Positions 27,019 through 35,615 of a DNA stretch of 64,000 nt are shown piece by piece. The position numbers were made by a program, and so were the translations under genes. The stretch is from positions 62,001 through 126,000 of the forward strand of contig NZ_QFWQ01000004.1 of the NCBI RefSeq assembly GCF_003335105.1, in the 5' to 3' direction. The stretch comes from Rhodanobacter denitrificans (GTDB lineage Bacteria; Pseudomonadota; Gammaproteobacteria; Xanthomonadales; Rhodanobacteraceae). Positions within the stretch are counted from its first letter, which is position 1; every line of letters starts with the position of its first letter. The notes beneath the pieces were generated by a model that was not told the DNA's origin, ran no database searches, and saw only the letters and a program-made list of their open reading frames with translations.

Positions 27019-28076
27019 GGAAGCACCGGCACGAGGAGCACCAGAACCACGAGGCATGGGCGATTCCCTATGCCGACCTGATGACCCTGTTGCTGGCGTT
27101 TTTCGTGGTGATGTACGCGGTCTCGGTGGTCAACGAAGGCAAGTTCCGGGTGATGTCCGAATCGCTGATCGAGGCCTTCAACGGCTCCAGCCATGCGATC
27201 GCGCCGCTGCCGCCGACGCGCATCCGGCCGCACAACGTCGAGCCGGCGATCGCCGCTCCGGCCGGGCAGTCGGGCTCGGCGATCGTGCCGATCGCGGTGC
27301 CGATCCCGCCGCATCCGGTGCCGGCGAGCGGCGGCAGCGGGCGCGAGGCGGGCCACCGATCGAAGTCGCAGGAAAACCTGGGCCGCATCGAGGACCAGGT
27401 GCGCAAGGCGCTGCAACCGCTGATCGACCGCAAGCTGGTGGTGGTGCGCCACAAGCCGGACTGGCTGGAAGTGGAGATCCGCACCGACATCCTGTTCCCC
27501 AGCGGCGTGGCCCAGCTGTCGGACCCGGCCAATGCGGTGCTGCGCGACCTCGCCGCGATCCTGGCGCGCTTCGCCAATCCGTTGCGGGTCGAGGGCTTCA
27601 CCGACGACGTGCCGATCAACACCTCGCTGTACCCGTCGAACTGGGAGCTCTCCGCGGCGCGGGCGGCGAGCGTGGCGCGCCTGTTCGCCACCAACGGGAT
27701 CGCCCCGGACCGGCTCGGCATCATCGGTTGGGGCGAAGTGCGTCCGCTCGCCGACAACGCCACCGCGGAAGGCCGCAACCAGAACCGCCGGGTGCTGGTG
27801 GTGGTGATGGGCAATGGCCAGGCCGCGCAACGCGAGCAGAGCGACGTCGGGCATGTCGAGCAGGTTTCCGGACTGGTGCCAGCGCCGGCTCCCGACGTGC
27901 TGCCCACCGTGCGCGTGCTCGGCTCGTCCGAGGCACAGCCGGCGCGCGAAGGCGACCGGCAGCCAGCCCCGACCGCCGAGGTTTCCGCCGGCGCCGGACA
28001 TCCGGCGGCGGCCGGCGCCCAGGGCATCCCCGAACTGGCCGGCCGCGCCAGGTCGACCCAGCCGTCGGTTCGATGA
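27015..28076 (+). CDS. motD: Flagellar stator protein MotD (MotB family)
   Basis: Peptidoglycan-anchoring stator subunit paired with MotC. The 353 residues have one membrane helix (~20-38) containing the proton-path Asp in PYADLMTLLLAFFVVMYAVS, a linker, and a C-terminal OmpA-like domain (~150-265) with LRVEGFTDDVPINT and NWELSAARAASVARL. The last ~80 residues are a Pro/Ala-rich tail longer than in MotB. It overlaps motC by 4 bases. MotD of Pseudomonas has been linked to movement in viscous surroundings and to c-di-GMP control. Confidence 0.95.
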   Translation: MRKHRHEEHQNHEAWAIPYADLMTLLLAFFVVMYAVSVVNEGKFRVMSESLIEAFNGSSHAIAPLPPTRIRPHNVEPAIAAPAGQSGSAIVPIAVPIPPHPVPASGGSGREAGHRSKSQENLGRIEDQVRKALQPLIDRKLVVVRHKPDWLEVEIRTDILFPSGVAQLSDPANAVLRDLAAILARFANPLRVEGFTDDVPINTSLYPSNWELSAARAASVARLFATNGIAPDRLGIIGWGEVRPLADNATAEGRNQNRRVLVVVMGNGQAAQREQSDVGHVEQVSGLVPAPAPDVLPTVRVLGSSEAQPAREGDRQPAPTAEVSAGAGHPAAAGAQGIPELAGRARSTQPSVR

Positions 28077-28104
28077 GCGGGCCGCCGGCCCGCGGAGCAA
28101 TCGC

Positions 28105-28584
28105 ATGAACGCCACCGCCCCCACTTCCGCGGCGCACGAGCAGCACTGGCTGTCGTTCCGCATCGGCGCGCAGCTGTACGCCACGCCGCTGGCCGATGTC
28201 AGCGAGGTCATCCGCGACGGCGACCTGACCCCGGTGCCGGGCGCCGCCGCCGACCTGCTCGGCGTGCGCCATCTGCGCGGACGCATCGTGCCGGTGATGG
28301 ACGGGCGCCGCCGGCTCGGCCTGCCGCCGTCGCCGGCGGCGGATCCGCTGACGGTGCGCATCGTGATGCTGGCGCATGCCGGCCAGCAGGTCGGCCTGCT
28401 GGTGGATGCGGTCGGCGAATTGCTCGGCCGCGACGGCCGCGAGATCGCGCCGCCACCGCCGGGGCGGGCCGACCGCCGCGACGATCCGGTGAGCGGCGTG
28501 CTGGCCTGGCAGGGCGGGTTCGTGGCCCTGCTCGACGTGCGCCGGCTGTGCCGGCTGGGCGGGGAGAACGGCGATGTGGCTTGA
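28105..28584 (+). CDS. cheW: CheW-domain coupling protein (first copy)
   Basis: Scaffold linking receptors to CheA. The 159 residues consist of one CheW domain: WLSFRIGAQLYATPLADVSEVI, LLGVRHLRGRIVPVMDGRRRLG, and QQVGLLVDAVGELLG. ATG 28105 was selected because the upstream frame runs within motD. It overlaps the next gene by 11 bases. As the only CheW in the first cluster it probably serves the first CheA, while the copy at 33352 serves the second. Confidence 0.93.
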   Translation: MNATAPTSAAHEQHWLSFRIGAQLYATPLADVSEVIRDGDLTPVPGAAADLLGVRHLRGRIVPVMDGRRRLGLPPSPAADPLTVRIVMLAHAGQQVGLLVDAVGELLGRDGREIAPPPPGRADRRDDPVSGVLAWQGGFVALLDVRRLCRLGGENGDVA

Positions 28585-28927
28585 AGCGGGCGTGGTCGTG
28601 TTGCTGCTGCTGGTGCTGGCGCAATCGTGCCTGCTGTTCCGCCTGTGGCGCCAGTCGCAGCAGTTGCAGCAACGCGTCGATGCGCTGTGGCGCGACACGG
28701 CCCGTGCCGCCACCGATGTGCCGACCTCCATGCTGGTGGCGGCATTGGGACGACTGGAGCGGCAGGTCGGCCTGATCGGCCAGCAACCGCCGCCGGTCCG
28801 GCAATCCTGGGAGCTGGCCCAGCAGCTGGCGCGCGAAGGCGCCGACGTCGAACAGCTGGTTGCCCGCTGCGGCCTGTCGCGCGACGAGGCGAAGCTGGTC
28901 CTGCAGGTGCATCCGGCCGGTCCGTGA
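28574..28927 (+). CDS. DUF2802 membrane-anchored protein
   Basis: A 117-residue protein of unknown function that regularly follows cheW in polar-flagellar clusters of gammaproteobacteria. It has one N-terminal membrane helix (~3-22), a coiled-coil stretch (RQSQQLQQRVDALW) and a C-terminal helix-turn-helix-like segment AQQLAREGADVEQLVARCGLSRDEAKLVLQ, in pieces, typical of DUF2802. It is the last gene of the long rightward flagellar/chemotaxis operon and converges with the leftward FhlB-like gene across 37 bp. No catalytic motif is visible. Confidence 0.8.
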   Translation: MWLEAGVVVLLLLVLAQSCLLFRLWRQSQQLQQRVDALWRDTARAATDVPTSMLVAALGRLERQVGLIGQQPPPVRQSWELAQQLAREGADVEQLVARCGLSRDEAKLVLQVHPAGP

Positions 28928-28964
28928 CGCAACGCGCCGGCGCCCGCGCGATCCGCTCCGGCGA

Positions 28965-29219
28965 CTACCCTTCTTCCGCCGCGTCGTAGACGGCGGCCAG
29001 TACCGACGCGGCGGCGGCATACAGCAGCGCCGGCACATCGTCGCGCAAGCGCAATGCCGCCAGCAGGGCGGCGATCTGCGGATCGTGGTGCAAGGGCAGG
29101 CCCAGCGACTGCGCGCGTGCACGCAGAGCCTCCAGCGATTCGGGCGGCATCGCCTTCATCTCGCCGCTGCCGCTGGCCAGTCGCAGGCTGACCCGGCGGG
29201 GAACCGGCAGCGTGTTCAT
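28965..29219 (-). CDS. FhlB-like protein (FlhB C-terminal domain homologue)
   Basis: An 84-residue cytoplasmic protein resembling the C-terminal export-switch domain of FlhB after its NPTH cleavage site, known as FhlB in some bacteria. It contains the conserved core LGLPLHHDPQIAALLAALRL and the helix PALLYAAAASVLAAVYDA, paralleling FlhB's IPLVEAPPLARALYATTEL and LYVAVAQILAYVYQL. The NPTH motif is absent. Its start overlaps the stop of the FliK-like gene (ATGA), so the two are co-translated, a ruler/switch pair in miniature. Role inferred: modulation of export specificity. Confidence 0.8.
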   Translation of the reverse strand: MNTLPVPRRVSLRLASGSGEMKAMPPESLEALRARAQSLGLPLHHDPQIAALLAALRLRDDVPALLYAAAASVLAAVYDAAEEG

Positions 29220-30358
29220 GCGGTCGCCTGCAGCAGCACGGCGCTGTGCCGGCCGGGCGGCTGCGGCAGGCCAACCTGGCAGCTCAGCTGGTCGAGCAGT
29301 ACGCCGCACGCGGCCAGCCGCTGCCGCAACGCGGTGAACTGGCGCTCCAGCCTTTGCGCGGTTTCCGCTTGCGCCGCCCACAGCCGCACCGACAGGCGCG
29401 GTTCGCGCAGCTGCAATTCGCCCTGCAGCGGGCCCAGCGTCGGCAGGTCCAGCGCGAAGCCCAGCGTCCAGCCGTGGCCGCCATCGGCGGCATCGGCGAC
29501 GAATTCCAGGTGCAGCTGAAGCACGTCGCGGCCGCCGTCGCCCTGCAGCGGGATTTCGATCATCCATGCCGGCAGCGGGCCGGCACCGGCTTCCAGCTGG
29601 GCCACCTCCACCCGCGCCAGGGCGGCCTTCACGTCGCCGTGCAGGCGGTCCAGCAACTGCTCCACGTTCTCGCCGGCGAGCAGCGGCGGCAACGGCGCCC
29701 GCGGCTGGGCCTGCAGGCCGCGCTGCAGCAGCGGTGGCGCCGCATCGCTGCGGCCGGGTGCCGGCGGCGTCGCCGCGCGCCGGTCGAGCAGGCCGGCCAG
29801 GCGCAGCAGCGCGCCTTTCCAGTCGTCTGCGGCCAGCGCCGCCAAGTTGCCGTGCGGGAGCGCCAGCCGGGATTCGAAAAACATGCCGCTGCGGTTGATC
29901 GCCTCGCGCAGGCCCTCGCCACGGGTGATCTCCGCCGGCGTGCGCAGGGACTGCTCGAGCAGCGCCAGCGCCGCGCGCAGGTCCGGCGGCAACTGGCGCA
30001 GCACCGGCCGCTGGGCCAGCGCGTCCAGCGTCGACAGCAGCGGCGCATAGCCGTTCTGCTGCGGCAGGCGCTCGCGCAGTGCGCGCTGGAGGGTCGGGTC
30101 GGCCGGGTGCGCAAGCATTTCGAGCTGCGGCTGCGCCCCCAGGCTGAGCACGCGCACCTGGAATTGCGCGGGCAGCTGGCCGCCGGACACGTCCGCCTCC
30201 ACCGTCAGCGCCCCGATCTGCAGCACCTGCAGGCCGAGCGCACTCACGCCCAGCGGCCGCGCCGACAGCACGCTGCCGATGCGCCAGCTCTGTGCCGCGG
30301 TGCCGGAGGCGGCACCGGCCCAGGTCAGGGCGGCAAGGCTGGTCGGCTGGATGATCAA
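29216..30358 (-). CDS. Second FliK-like hook-length control protein
   Basis: A 380-residue protein with a variable helical N-terminal half and a C-terminal FliK/Flg_hook-like domain (~240-375: LPAWMIEIPLQGDGGRDVLQLH, then LRQRLAACGVLLDQLSC). I chose TTG 30358 because AGGAA lies 5 bases upstream and because the only upstream ATG (30412) lies inside a sigma28 promoter for this gene. Transcription is divergent from the second chemotaxis operon. The gene is coupled to the FhlB-like gene downstream. It is unlike the fliK at 10766 and may tune, rather than set, hook length. Confidence 0.75.
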   Translation of the reverse strand: MIIQPTSLAALTWAGAASGTAAQSWRIGSVLSARPLGVSALGLQVLQIGALTVEADVSGGQLPAQFQVRVLSLGAQPQLEMLAHPADPTLQRALRERLPQQNGYAPLLSTLDALAQRPVLRQLPPDLRAALALLEQSLRTPAEITRGEGLREAINRSGMFFESRLALPHGNLAALAADDWKGALLRLAGLLDRRAATPPAPGRSDAAPPLLQRGLQAQPRAPLPPLLAGENVEQLLDRLHGDVKAALARVEVAQLEAGAGPLPAWMIEIPLQGDGGRDVLQLHLEFVADAADGGHGWTLGFALDLPTLGPLQGELQLREPRLSVRLWAAQAETAQRLERQFTALRQRLAACGVLLDQLSCQVGLPQPPGRHSAVLLQATA

Positions 30359-30363
30359 GAGGG

Positions 30364-30368
30364 TTCCT
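30364..30368 (-). promoter_or_regulatory. Ribosome binding site for the TTG start of the second FliK-like gene
   Basis: AGGAA on the minus strand lies 5 bases before TTG 30358 and supports that start over the ATG at 30412. Confidence 0.6.
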
Positions 30369-30408
30369 GCACGAAAGCGCAGCTGCGCGGATGGGATCGT
30401 CCCGGAGG

Positions 30409-30435
30409 GCATCGGCCGCAGGCGGGCAAACTTGA
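30409..30435 (-). promoter_or_regulatory. FliA (sigma28) promoter for the FliK-like/FhlB-like pair
   Basis: On the minus strand TCAA (30435-30432), 15 bases, then GCCGATGC (30416-30409), against the consensus TAAA-N15-GCCGATAA. Expected start is near 30402, ~44 bases before TTG 30358. Confidence 0.75.
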
Positions 30436-30452
30436 GGAATCCGCGCCGGCGC

Positions 30453-30479
30453 TAAAGCGATCGTGCCTCCGGTCGATAA
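30453..30479 (+). promoter_or_regulatory. FliA (sigma28) promoter for the second chemotaxis operon
   Basis: TAAA (30453-30456), exactly 15 bases, then GTCGATAA (30472-30479): one mismatch from consensus. Starts transcription ~33 bases before the STAS gene at 30519. Forms a back-to-back pair with the minus-strand sigma28 promoter 17 bp away. Confidence 0.85.
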
Positions 30480-30518
30480 ACACACCGTCAGCGCAGATGG
30501 CGCGAGCGGAGTGGCGAC

Positions 30519-30878
30519 ATGGCCGGCAAGCAGGCGGCGAAGGGTAGCGGGCAGGCACAGGCGGGCGCGAAGGCCGTGGCGCAGGCGGATACCGGCGTGG
30601 CCGTGGTGGCGCTGCCGGCGGATTGCCGCATCGCGGCCCAAGCCGCGCTGAAGGCGCAGTTGGCCGGTGGGCTGGAGCACGGCGCCATCTTGCTCGACGG
30701 ACAGCAGGTGGAGCGGGTCGACACCGCCGCCCTGCAGTTGCTGGTGCTGCTGCGGCGCGAACTGGACGAACGCGGCGGCACGCTGGCGTGGCGCGGCGCG
30801 AGCGATGCATTGAACGAAGCGGCCGGTCTGCTCGGGCTGGCCCGGATACTGGAACTGCCGGCCGCGAGGCCGGCCTGA
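30519..30878 (+). CDS. STAS-domain protein, first gene of the second chemotaxis operon
   Basis: A 119-residue cytoplasmic protein: ~22 Ala/Gly/Lys-rich residues, then a STAS (anti-sigma-antagonist-like) fold with ILLDGQQVERVDTAALQLLVLLRREL. At the usual phospho-serine position it has Thr69 (DTAAL), so phosphorylation could be altered. It lies directly behind a sigma28 promoter and 13 bp before a cheY. STAS proteins at the head of such operons are common in Xanthomonas and Pseudomonas, but I know of no settled role. No partner kinase of RsbW type is visible nearby. Confidence 0.8.
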   Translation: MAGKQAAKGSGQAQAGAKAVAQADTGVAVVALPADCRIAAQAALKAQLAGGLEHGAILLDGQQVERVDTAALQLLVLLRRELDERGGTLAWRGASDALNEAAGLLGLARILELPAARPA

Positions 30879-30891
30879 ACGAGGTGGCAGC

Positions 30892-31254
30892 ATGGCAAAG
30901 ATTCTTGCGGTAGACGATTCGGCCTCGATGCGCGGGATGGTGGCGTTCACGCTGCGCGGCGCCGGCCACGAGGTGACCGAGGCCGAGAACGGCCAGCTGG
31001 CGCTGGACGTGGCGCGCGGCGGCTCGTTCGACCTGGTGCTGGCCGACGTCAACATGCCGGTGCTGGACGGCATCGCGATGGTGCGCGAGCTGCGCGGGAT
31101 GGACAGCTACAAGGGCGTGCCGATCCTGATGCTGACCACCGAGTCGCACACCGACAAGAAAATGGAAGGCAAGGCGGCCGGCGCCACCGGCTGGCTGGTC
31201 AAGCCGTTCGATCCGGAGCAGCTGCTGGCCACCGTCAAGCGCGTGCTGGGCTGA
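30892..31254 (+). CDS. CheY-like response regulator (second copy)
   Basis: A 120-residue receiver domain with D8/D9, phospho-acceptor D52 (LVLADVNMPVLDG), Thr in LMLTTES and Lys in LVKPFDPEQLL. It differs clearly from the first CheY (TTES rather than TAEN after strand 4; no FSTMRR opening), resembling the CheY found next to CheA of the CheD/CheB-containing classes. It sits between STAS and the second cheA, so it is probably phosphorylated by that kinase, perhaps as an adaptor or phosphate sink instead of a motor ligand. Confidence 0.92.
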   Translation: MAKILAVDDSASMRGMVAFTLRGAGHEVTEAENGQLALDVARGGSFDLVLADVNMPVLDGIAMVRELRGMDSYKGVPILMLTTESHTDKKMEGKAAGATGWLVKPFDPEQLLATVKRVLG

Positions 31255-31271
31255 GCGCGGGGAGCAGGATC

Positions 31272-33236
31272 ATGGTCAACGCCGCGCTGGCGCAGTTCCA
31301 ACAGGTGTTCATCGAGGAGAGCCTGGAAGGGCTCGACACGATGGAGTCGTCGCTGCTGGCGCTGGACGATGGCGGCGATGCGGAACTGGTGCACACCATC
31401 TTCCGTGCGGCGCATTCGATCAAGGGCGGTGCGGCCACCTTCGGCCTTCCGGAGATGTCCTCGTTCACCCACGAGGCGGAGTCGCTGCTGGACGAGGTGC
31501 GCGGCGGCAAGCGCGCCATCGACGGCGGCATCGTCGAACTGCTGCTGCGCACGGTGGACTGCCTGCGCGGCATGTTCGCCCGGGCACGGGCCGGCGAACC
31601 GCTCAACGACGCGACGGCCGAAGGCCTGCGCGGCGAACTGGCGGCGATGATGGGTCGCGGCACGGCGGCCGGCGGGTTGCAGGCGCGGCGGCCGGCGGAC
31701 CAGGCCGACGCCTGGACGATCCGCTTCCGCCCGCACGCGGGCATGCTCGCCGGCGGCAACGATCCACTGCGGCTGATCCGCGAACTGGCCGGGCTGGGCG
31801 AGCTGGCGGTGACGGCCGAGCTGGACCGCCTGCCGGCGCTGGACAAGCTCGATCCGACCGAGTGCCATCTGGGCTGGACCATCGAACTGGCCGGCCCGGC
31901 GAAGCGCGCGGACATCGCCGCGGTGTTCGACTGGGTCGAGGGCGAATGCGAACTGGCGATCGAACCGAAGCACGTGGTGGCGGCCACCGCCCCACCCGCC
32001 GCGGCGGCGCCGGTGGCCGACGTCGCCGTCGCCCGCGCGCAGCGGGAGACCAGCGCCGAGTCCGGCACGGTGCGCGTGGCGATCGACAAGATCGACGGCC
32101 TGATCAACCTGGTCGGCGAGCTGGTGATCACCCAGTCCATGCTCGACACCTTCCGCGACGGCGTCGACGCCTCGCGGCTGGCCCTGCTCGAACAGGGGCT
32201 GGCGCAGCTGGCGCGGCACACGCGGGAGCTGCAGGAAAGCGTGATGGGCATCCGCATGCTGCCGATCGCCTCGGTGTTCAACCGCTTCCCGCGGATGGTG
32301 CGCGACATCGGCCAGAAACTCGGCAAGCAGGTGCGGCTGGAGCTGGTCGGCGAGCACACCGAGCTGGACAAGACGGTGCTGGAGAAGATCGGCGATCCGC
32401 TGGTGCACCTGGTGCGCAACGCCATCGACCACGGCCTCGAGCTCCCCGCGCAGCGCCGCGCCGCGGGCAAGGGCGACATCGGCACGTTGCGGCTGGAGGC
32501 CTCGCACCGCGGCGGCAACATCGTGGTCGAGGTGAGCGACGACGGCGCCGGCCTCAACCGCGAGGCGATCGTGGCGAAGGCGGTGCAGCGCGGCCTGATC
32601 CGCAGCGGCGAAAGTCTCGGCGACGAGGCGGTGGCCGAGCTGATCTTCCAGCCGGGCTTCTCCACCGTCGCGGTCACCACCGACCTGTCCGGCCGCGGCG
32701 TCGGCATGGACGTGGTCCGCCGCAACGTGGCCGACCTCGGCGGCTCGGTGACGATCCGCAGCACGCCGGGCAAGGGCTGCGTGTTCACCATCACCCTGCC
32801 ACTCACGCTCGCCATCATCGACGGCCTCACCGCCGCGGTGGGCGGGGAGCATTACATCGTGCCGCTGGTGTCGATCGTCGAATCGGTCCAGCTGAAGCGC
32901 GAGGCGATCAAGACCGTCGCCGGTGGCGGCGAGCTGTTCCGCTTCCGCGGCGAGTACCTGCCGGTGATCCGCCTGCATGAACTGTTCGGCTGCCCGGACG
33001 CGGTGCGGGCGATCGACGAAGGCCTGCTGATCGTGGTGGAAGGCGACGGTGCGCGGGTGGGCCTGTTCGTCGACGGCCTGATCGGCCAGCAGCAGGCGGT
33101 GGTGAAGTCGCTGGAGGCCAACTACCGGCGCGTCAACGGCGTCTCCGGCGCCACCATCCTGGCCGACGGTTCGGTGGCGTTGATCGTCGACGTCGCCGGC
33201 ATGGTCCGCATGCAGAGCCGCCGCAAGGTGGCCTGA
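31272..33236 (+). CDS. cheA: Chemotaxis histidine kinase CheA (second copy)
   Basis: Second chemosensory kinase, 654 residues. Hpt H48 lies in AAHSIKGGAATFG; a P2-like middle domain follows (~135-235, TIRFRPHAGMLAGGNDP...ELAIEPK). P3, the HATPase (LVRNAIDHGLE; DDGAGLN; GRGVGMD) and a CheW-like P5 (LPLTLAIIDGLTAAVGGEHY) come after. Unlike the first CheA it has a folded middle domain and no IDDxEFEALLD repeats. Neighbouring CheW, MCP, CheR, CheD and CheB make a complete array. The G1 box has Asn (GLN) where the first copy has Asp. Confidence 0.96.
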   Translation: MVNAALAQFQQVFIEESLEGLDTMESSLLALDDGGDAELVHTIFRAAHSIKGGAATFGLPEMSSFTHEAESLLDEVRGGKRAIDGGIVELLLRTVDCLRGMFARARAGEPLNDATAEGLRGELAAMMGRGTAAGGLQARRPADQADAWTIRFRPHAGMLAGGNDPLRLIRELAGLGELAVTAELDRLPALDKLDPTECHLGWTIELAGPAKRADIAAVFDWVEGECELAIEPKHVVAATAPPAAAAPVADVAVARAQRETSAESGTVRVAIDKIDGLINLVGELVITQSMLDTFRDGVDASRLALLEQGLAQLARHTRELQESVMGIRMLPIASVFNRFPRMVRDIGQKLGKQVRLELVGEHTELDKTVLEKIGDPLVHLVRNAIDHGLELPAQRRAAGKGDIGTLRLEASHRGGNIVVEVSDDGAGLNREAIVAKAVQRGLIRSGESLGDEAVAELIFQPGFSTVAVTTDLSGRGVGMDVVRRNVADLGGSVTIRSTPGKGCVFTITLPLTLAIIDGLTAAVGGEHYIVPLVSIVESVQLKREAIKTVAGGGELFRFRGEYLPVIRLHELFGCPDAVRAIDEGLLIVVEGDGARVGLFVDGLIGQQQAVVKSLEANYRRVNGVSGATILADGSVALIVDVAGMVRMQSRRKVA

Positions 33237-33281
33237 GCCGCGTCGCGCATCCCATCCGCACGCAGCACACAGCATCGGCAT

Positions 33282-33308
33282 TCAAGAAACCCGCCCGGCG
33301 GCCGATAG
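33282..33308 (+). promoter_or_regulatory. FliA (sigma28) promoter for cheW2-MCP-cheRDB
   Basis: TCAA (33282-33285), 15 bases, GCCGATAG (33301-33308): close to consensus. Expected start is near 33315, about 37 bases before cheW2. An internal promoter that can express coupling protein, receptor and adaptation enzymes apart from CheA. Confidence 0.8.
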
Positions 33309-33351
33309 CCATTCCAGGGCAATGGGGACAGCACGTTCCCGCGGAACGCAC

Positions 33352-33879
33352 ATGAGCCACTCAGCCAACACTGCAACCGCATCCGCTGCCGAGGCGACGG
33401 CGCCGGTGCAATACCTCACGGTGAACCTCGCGCACGAGGAGTACGGGATCGACATCCTGGCGGTGCGCGAGATCCGCGGCTGGACGCCGGTGACGCGGAT
33501 TCCGCAGGCGCCGCACTACGTGCTCGGCGTGCTCAATCTGCGCGGCGCGATCGTGCCGGTGCTCGACCTGCGCCTGCGCTTCGGCGTGGTGCGCAAGGAG
33601 TACGGCGCCACCACCGTGACCGTGATCGTCACCGTCGCCGGGCGCCATTTCGGCGTGGTGGTGGATGCCGTCTCCGACGTGCTCGACGTCGCCGCAGCCG
33701 ACGTGCGGCCGGTGCCGGACATGGGCACCACCGTGGACACCGAATATCTCAAGGGGCTGACCTCGCTCGCCGAGCGGATGGTGCTGCTCCTTGACGTGGA
33801 CCGATTGTTGCAGCCGCAGGACGCGCAGATGCTGGAAGCCGCGTTGCCCGCGGCCGCCGACGTACAAGCCGTGGCCTGA
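33352..33879 (+). CDS. cheW: CheW coupling protein (second copy)
   Basis: A 175-residue CheW with the complete domain: QYLTVNLAHEEYGIDILAVREIR, VLGVLNLRGAIVPVLDLRLRFG, and FGVVVDAVSDVLDV, plus a short Ala-rich tail. An upstream in-frame ATG (33322) would start only ~7 bases after the predicted sigma28 start point; ATG 33352, behind CGGAA, is preferred. It lies between the second cheA and an MCP and is the probable coupler of that array. Confidence 0.95.
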   Translation: MSHSANTATASAAEATAPVQYLTVNLAHEEYGIDILAVREIRGWTPVTRIPQAPHYVLGVLNLRGAIVPVLDLRLRFGVVRKEYGATTVTVIVTVAGRHFGVVVDAVSDVLDVAAADVRPVPDMGTTVDTEYLKGLTSLAERMVLLLDVDRLLQPQDAQMLEAALPAAADVQAVA

Positions 33880-33891
33880 CAGGAACCACCC

Positions 33892-35613
33892 ATGAAGATG
33901 CCCTCGTTCAAGTTCAAGATCCCCGCCCTCACCGTCCGCGGCCGCCTGCGCCTCGTACTCGGAATGCTCGTGTTCATGCTGATCGGCGGCGCCGTCATCG
34001 GCCTGGGTTCGATGCAGCTGCAGAACGAGGGCATGCGCAGCATGTACGGCGAGGCGATGGTGCCCAGCGACCTGGCCAACACGATCCGCGTGCGTTCGCT
34101 GATGGCCTTCGTGGAGCTGGGCGAGGCGGCTGCCAACGTCGGCAAGGCCGACCAGGTCAAGCAGAAGCTGGCCCAGGTGGACAAGTACCAGCAGGAAATC
34201 GCGACGATTAGCAAGCAGCTGGACGCGATCCCGCGCAGCGCCAAGGTGGCCGAGAAGGTCAAGGCCTACCACGCCACCGACGCCGACTATGCGGGCGCGC
34301 TGAAGGACATGGCCGATGCGCTCAGGCAGGGCGACGCCGGCGCCAGCGACCTGCTGGAACTGCAAGTGCGTCCGCTGCTGATGGACCGCCAGGCGCGCAT
34401 GGCCGACCTGGTGGCGGCGCAGGACGCCGACGCGCTGGCGCTGTTCCAGGCGCAGAGCAGCCGCTTCCGGCTGATCCGCGCGGTCAGCATCATCGCCCTG
34501 ATGCTGGGCGCGGCCTTTGCGCTGCTGATCGCCACCCTGGTGATCCGCAAGATCGTTCGCACCCTCAACCATGCGGTGCAGGTGGCCCACGACATCGCCG
34601 GCGGCAGGCTCGGCCACCATATCAAGGTGGGTCGCATGGACGAGCTGGGCCGGCTGCTCGACGCCTTCCGCACGATGGATGAGCGGCTGGGCGCGATCGT
34701 CAGCGAGGTGCGCCACGGCTCCGATGCGGTCAGCAGCGCGGCGCAGCAGATCGCGCGCGGCAACGACGACCTCAGCCAGCGCACCCAGGAGCAGGCCTCC
34801 AGCCTGGAAGAGACCGCCTCGTCGATGGAGGAAATGACCTCCACCGTGAAGCAGAACGCTGAGAACGCCAGCCACGCCAACCAGCTGGCGCGCGGCGCCC
34901 GCGAGCAGGCCGAGCGCGGCGGCGAGGTGGCGGGCAGGGCGATCGCGGCGATGGCCGAGATCGACGCTTCCAGCCGCAAGATCGGCGACATCGTGGGCCT
35001 GATCCAGGAAATCGCCTTCCAGACCAACCTGCTGGCGCTGAACGCGGCGGTGGAGGCGGCACGTGCCGGCGAACAGGGGCGCGGCTTTGCCGTGGTGGCC
35101 ACCGAGGTGCGCAGCCTGGCCCAGCGCAGCGCCGGCGCCGCCAAGGAGATCAAGGGCCTGATCGCCGACAGCGAGGAGAAGGTGCGCAGCGGTTCGGAAC
35201 TGGTCAACCAGTCCGGCAAGGCGCTGGCGGAGATCGTGGACAGCGTGAAGAAGGTCACCGACATCGTGGCCGAGATCGCCGCAGCCAGCCAGGAGCAGTC
35301 GGCCGGTATCGACCAGGTCAACAACGCCGTGATGCAGATGGACGAGATGACCCAGCAGAACGCGGCGCTGGTCGAAGAGGCTTCGGCTGCCGCCCGCGCC
35401 ATGCAGGAACAGGCCGGTGATCTCACCAGCCAGGTGGGCTTCTTCCATCTGGCCGACGACGGGGCGGCCGCGGAACCGGTGACCTCGCCGGTGCGCGCGA
35501 AGAATGTGGCGGTCGCCACCGAGGCGGTGTTCGCCGCAGTGCGCAGGGCGCCGCCGGCGCGCGCCGTCGCCGAGGCGGACGCCGCCGCGGTCGGGGCCTG
35601 GAAGGAGTTCTGA
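33892..35613 (+). CDS. Methyl-accepting chemotaxis receptor with C-terminal CheR-docking pentapeptide
   Basis: Transmembrane chemoreceptor of 573 residues: TM1 ~21-40, a ~155-residue helical periplasmic domain of four-helix-bundle type, TM2 ~198-218, a HAMP domain and a long signalling hairpin with the conserved tip [20 protein letters not shown]. The protein ends in AWKEF, which fits the xWxxF pentapeptide that tethers CheR (and CheB) to high-abundance receptors. With cheR 2 bp downstream, adaptation in this array is probably pentapeptide-assisted. Ligand unknown. Confidence 0.93.
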   Translation: MKMPSFKFKIPALTVRGRLRLVLGMLVFMLIGGAVIGLGSMQLQNEGMRSMYGEAMVPSDLANTIRVRSLMAFVELGEAAANVGKADQVKQKLAQVDKYQQEIATISKQLDAIPRSAKVAEKVKAYHATDADYAGALKDMADALRQGDAGASDLLELQVRPLLMDRQARMADLVAAQDADALALFQAQSSRFRLIRAVSIIALMLGAAFALLIATLVIRKIVRTLNHAVQVAHDIAGGRLGHHIKVGRMDELGRLLDAFRTMDERLGAIVSEVRHGSDAVSSAAQQIARGNDDLSQRTQEQASSLEETASSMEEMTSTVKQNAENASHANQLARGAREQAERGGEVAGRAIAAMAEIDASSRKIGDIVGLIQEIAFQTNLLALNAAVEAARAGEQGRGFAVVATEVRSLAQRSAGAAKEIKGLIADSEEKVRSGSELVNQSGKALAEIVDSVKKVTDIVAEIAAASQEQSAGIDQVNNAVMQMDEMTQQNAALVEEASAAARAMQEQAGDLTSQVGFFHLADDGAAAEPVTSPVRAKNVAVATEAVFAAVRRAPPARAVAEADAAAVGAWKEF

Positions 35614-35615
35614 GG

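Noticed and set aside
30359-30412. ATG 30412 as start of the second FliK-like gene
   Set aside because: It lies within the sigma28 -10 box predicted for that gene; TTG 30358 has a ribosome site.
28965-31073. 702-codon minus-strand open frame
   Set aside because: Only the last 84 codons, from ATG 29219, resemble a protein family; the rest is the shadow of the FliK-like, STAS and cheY genes.
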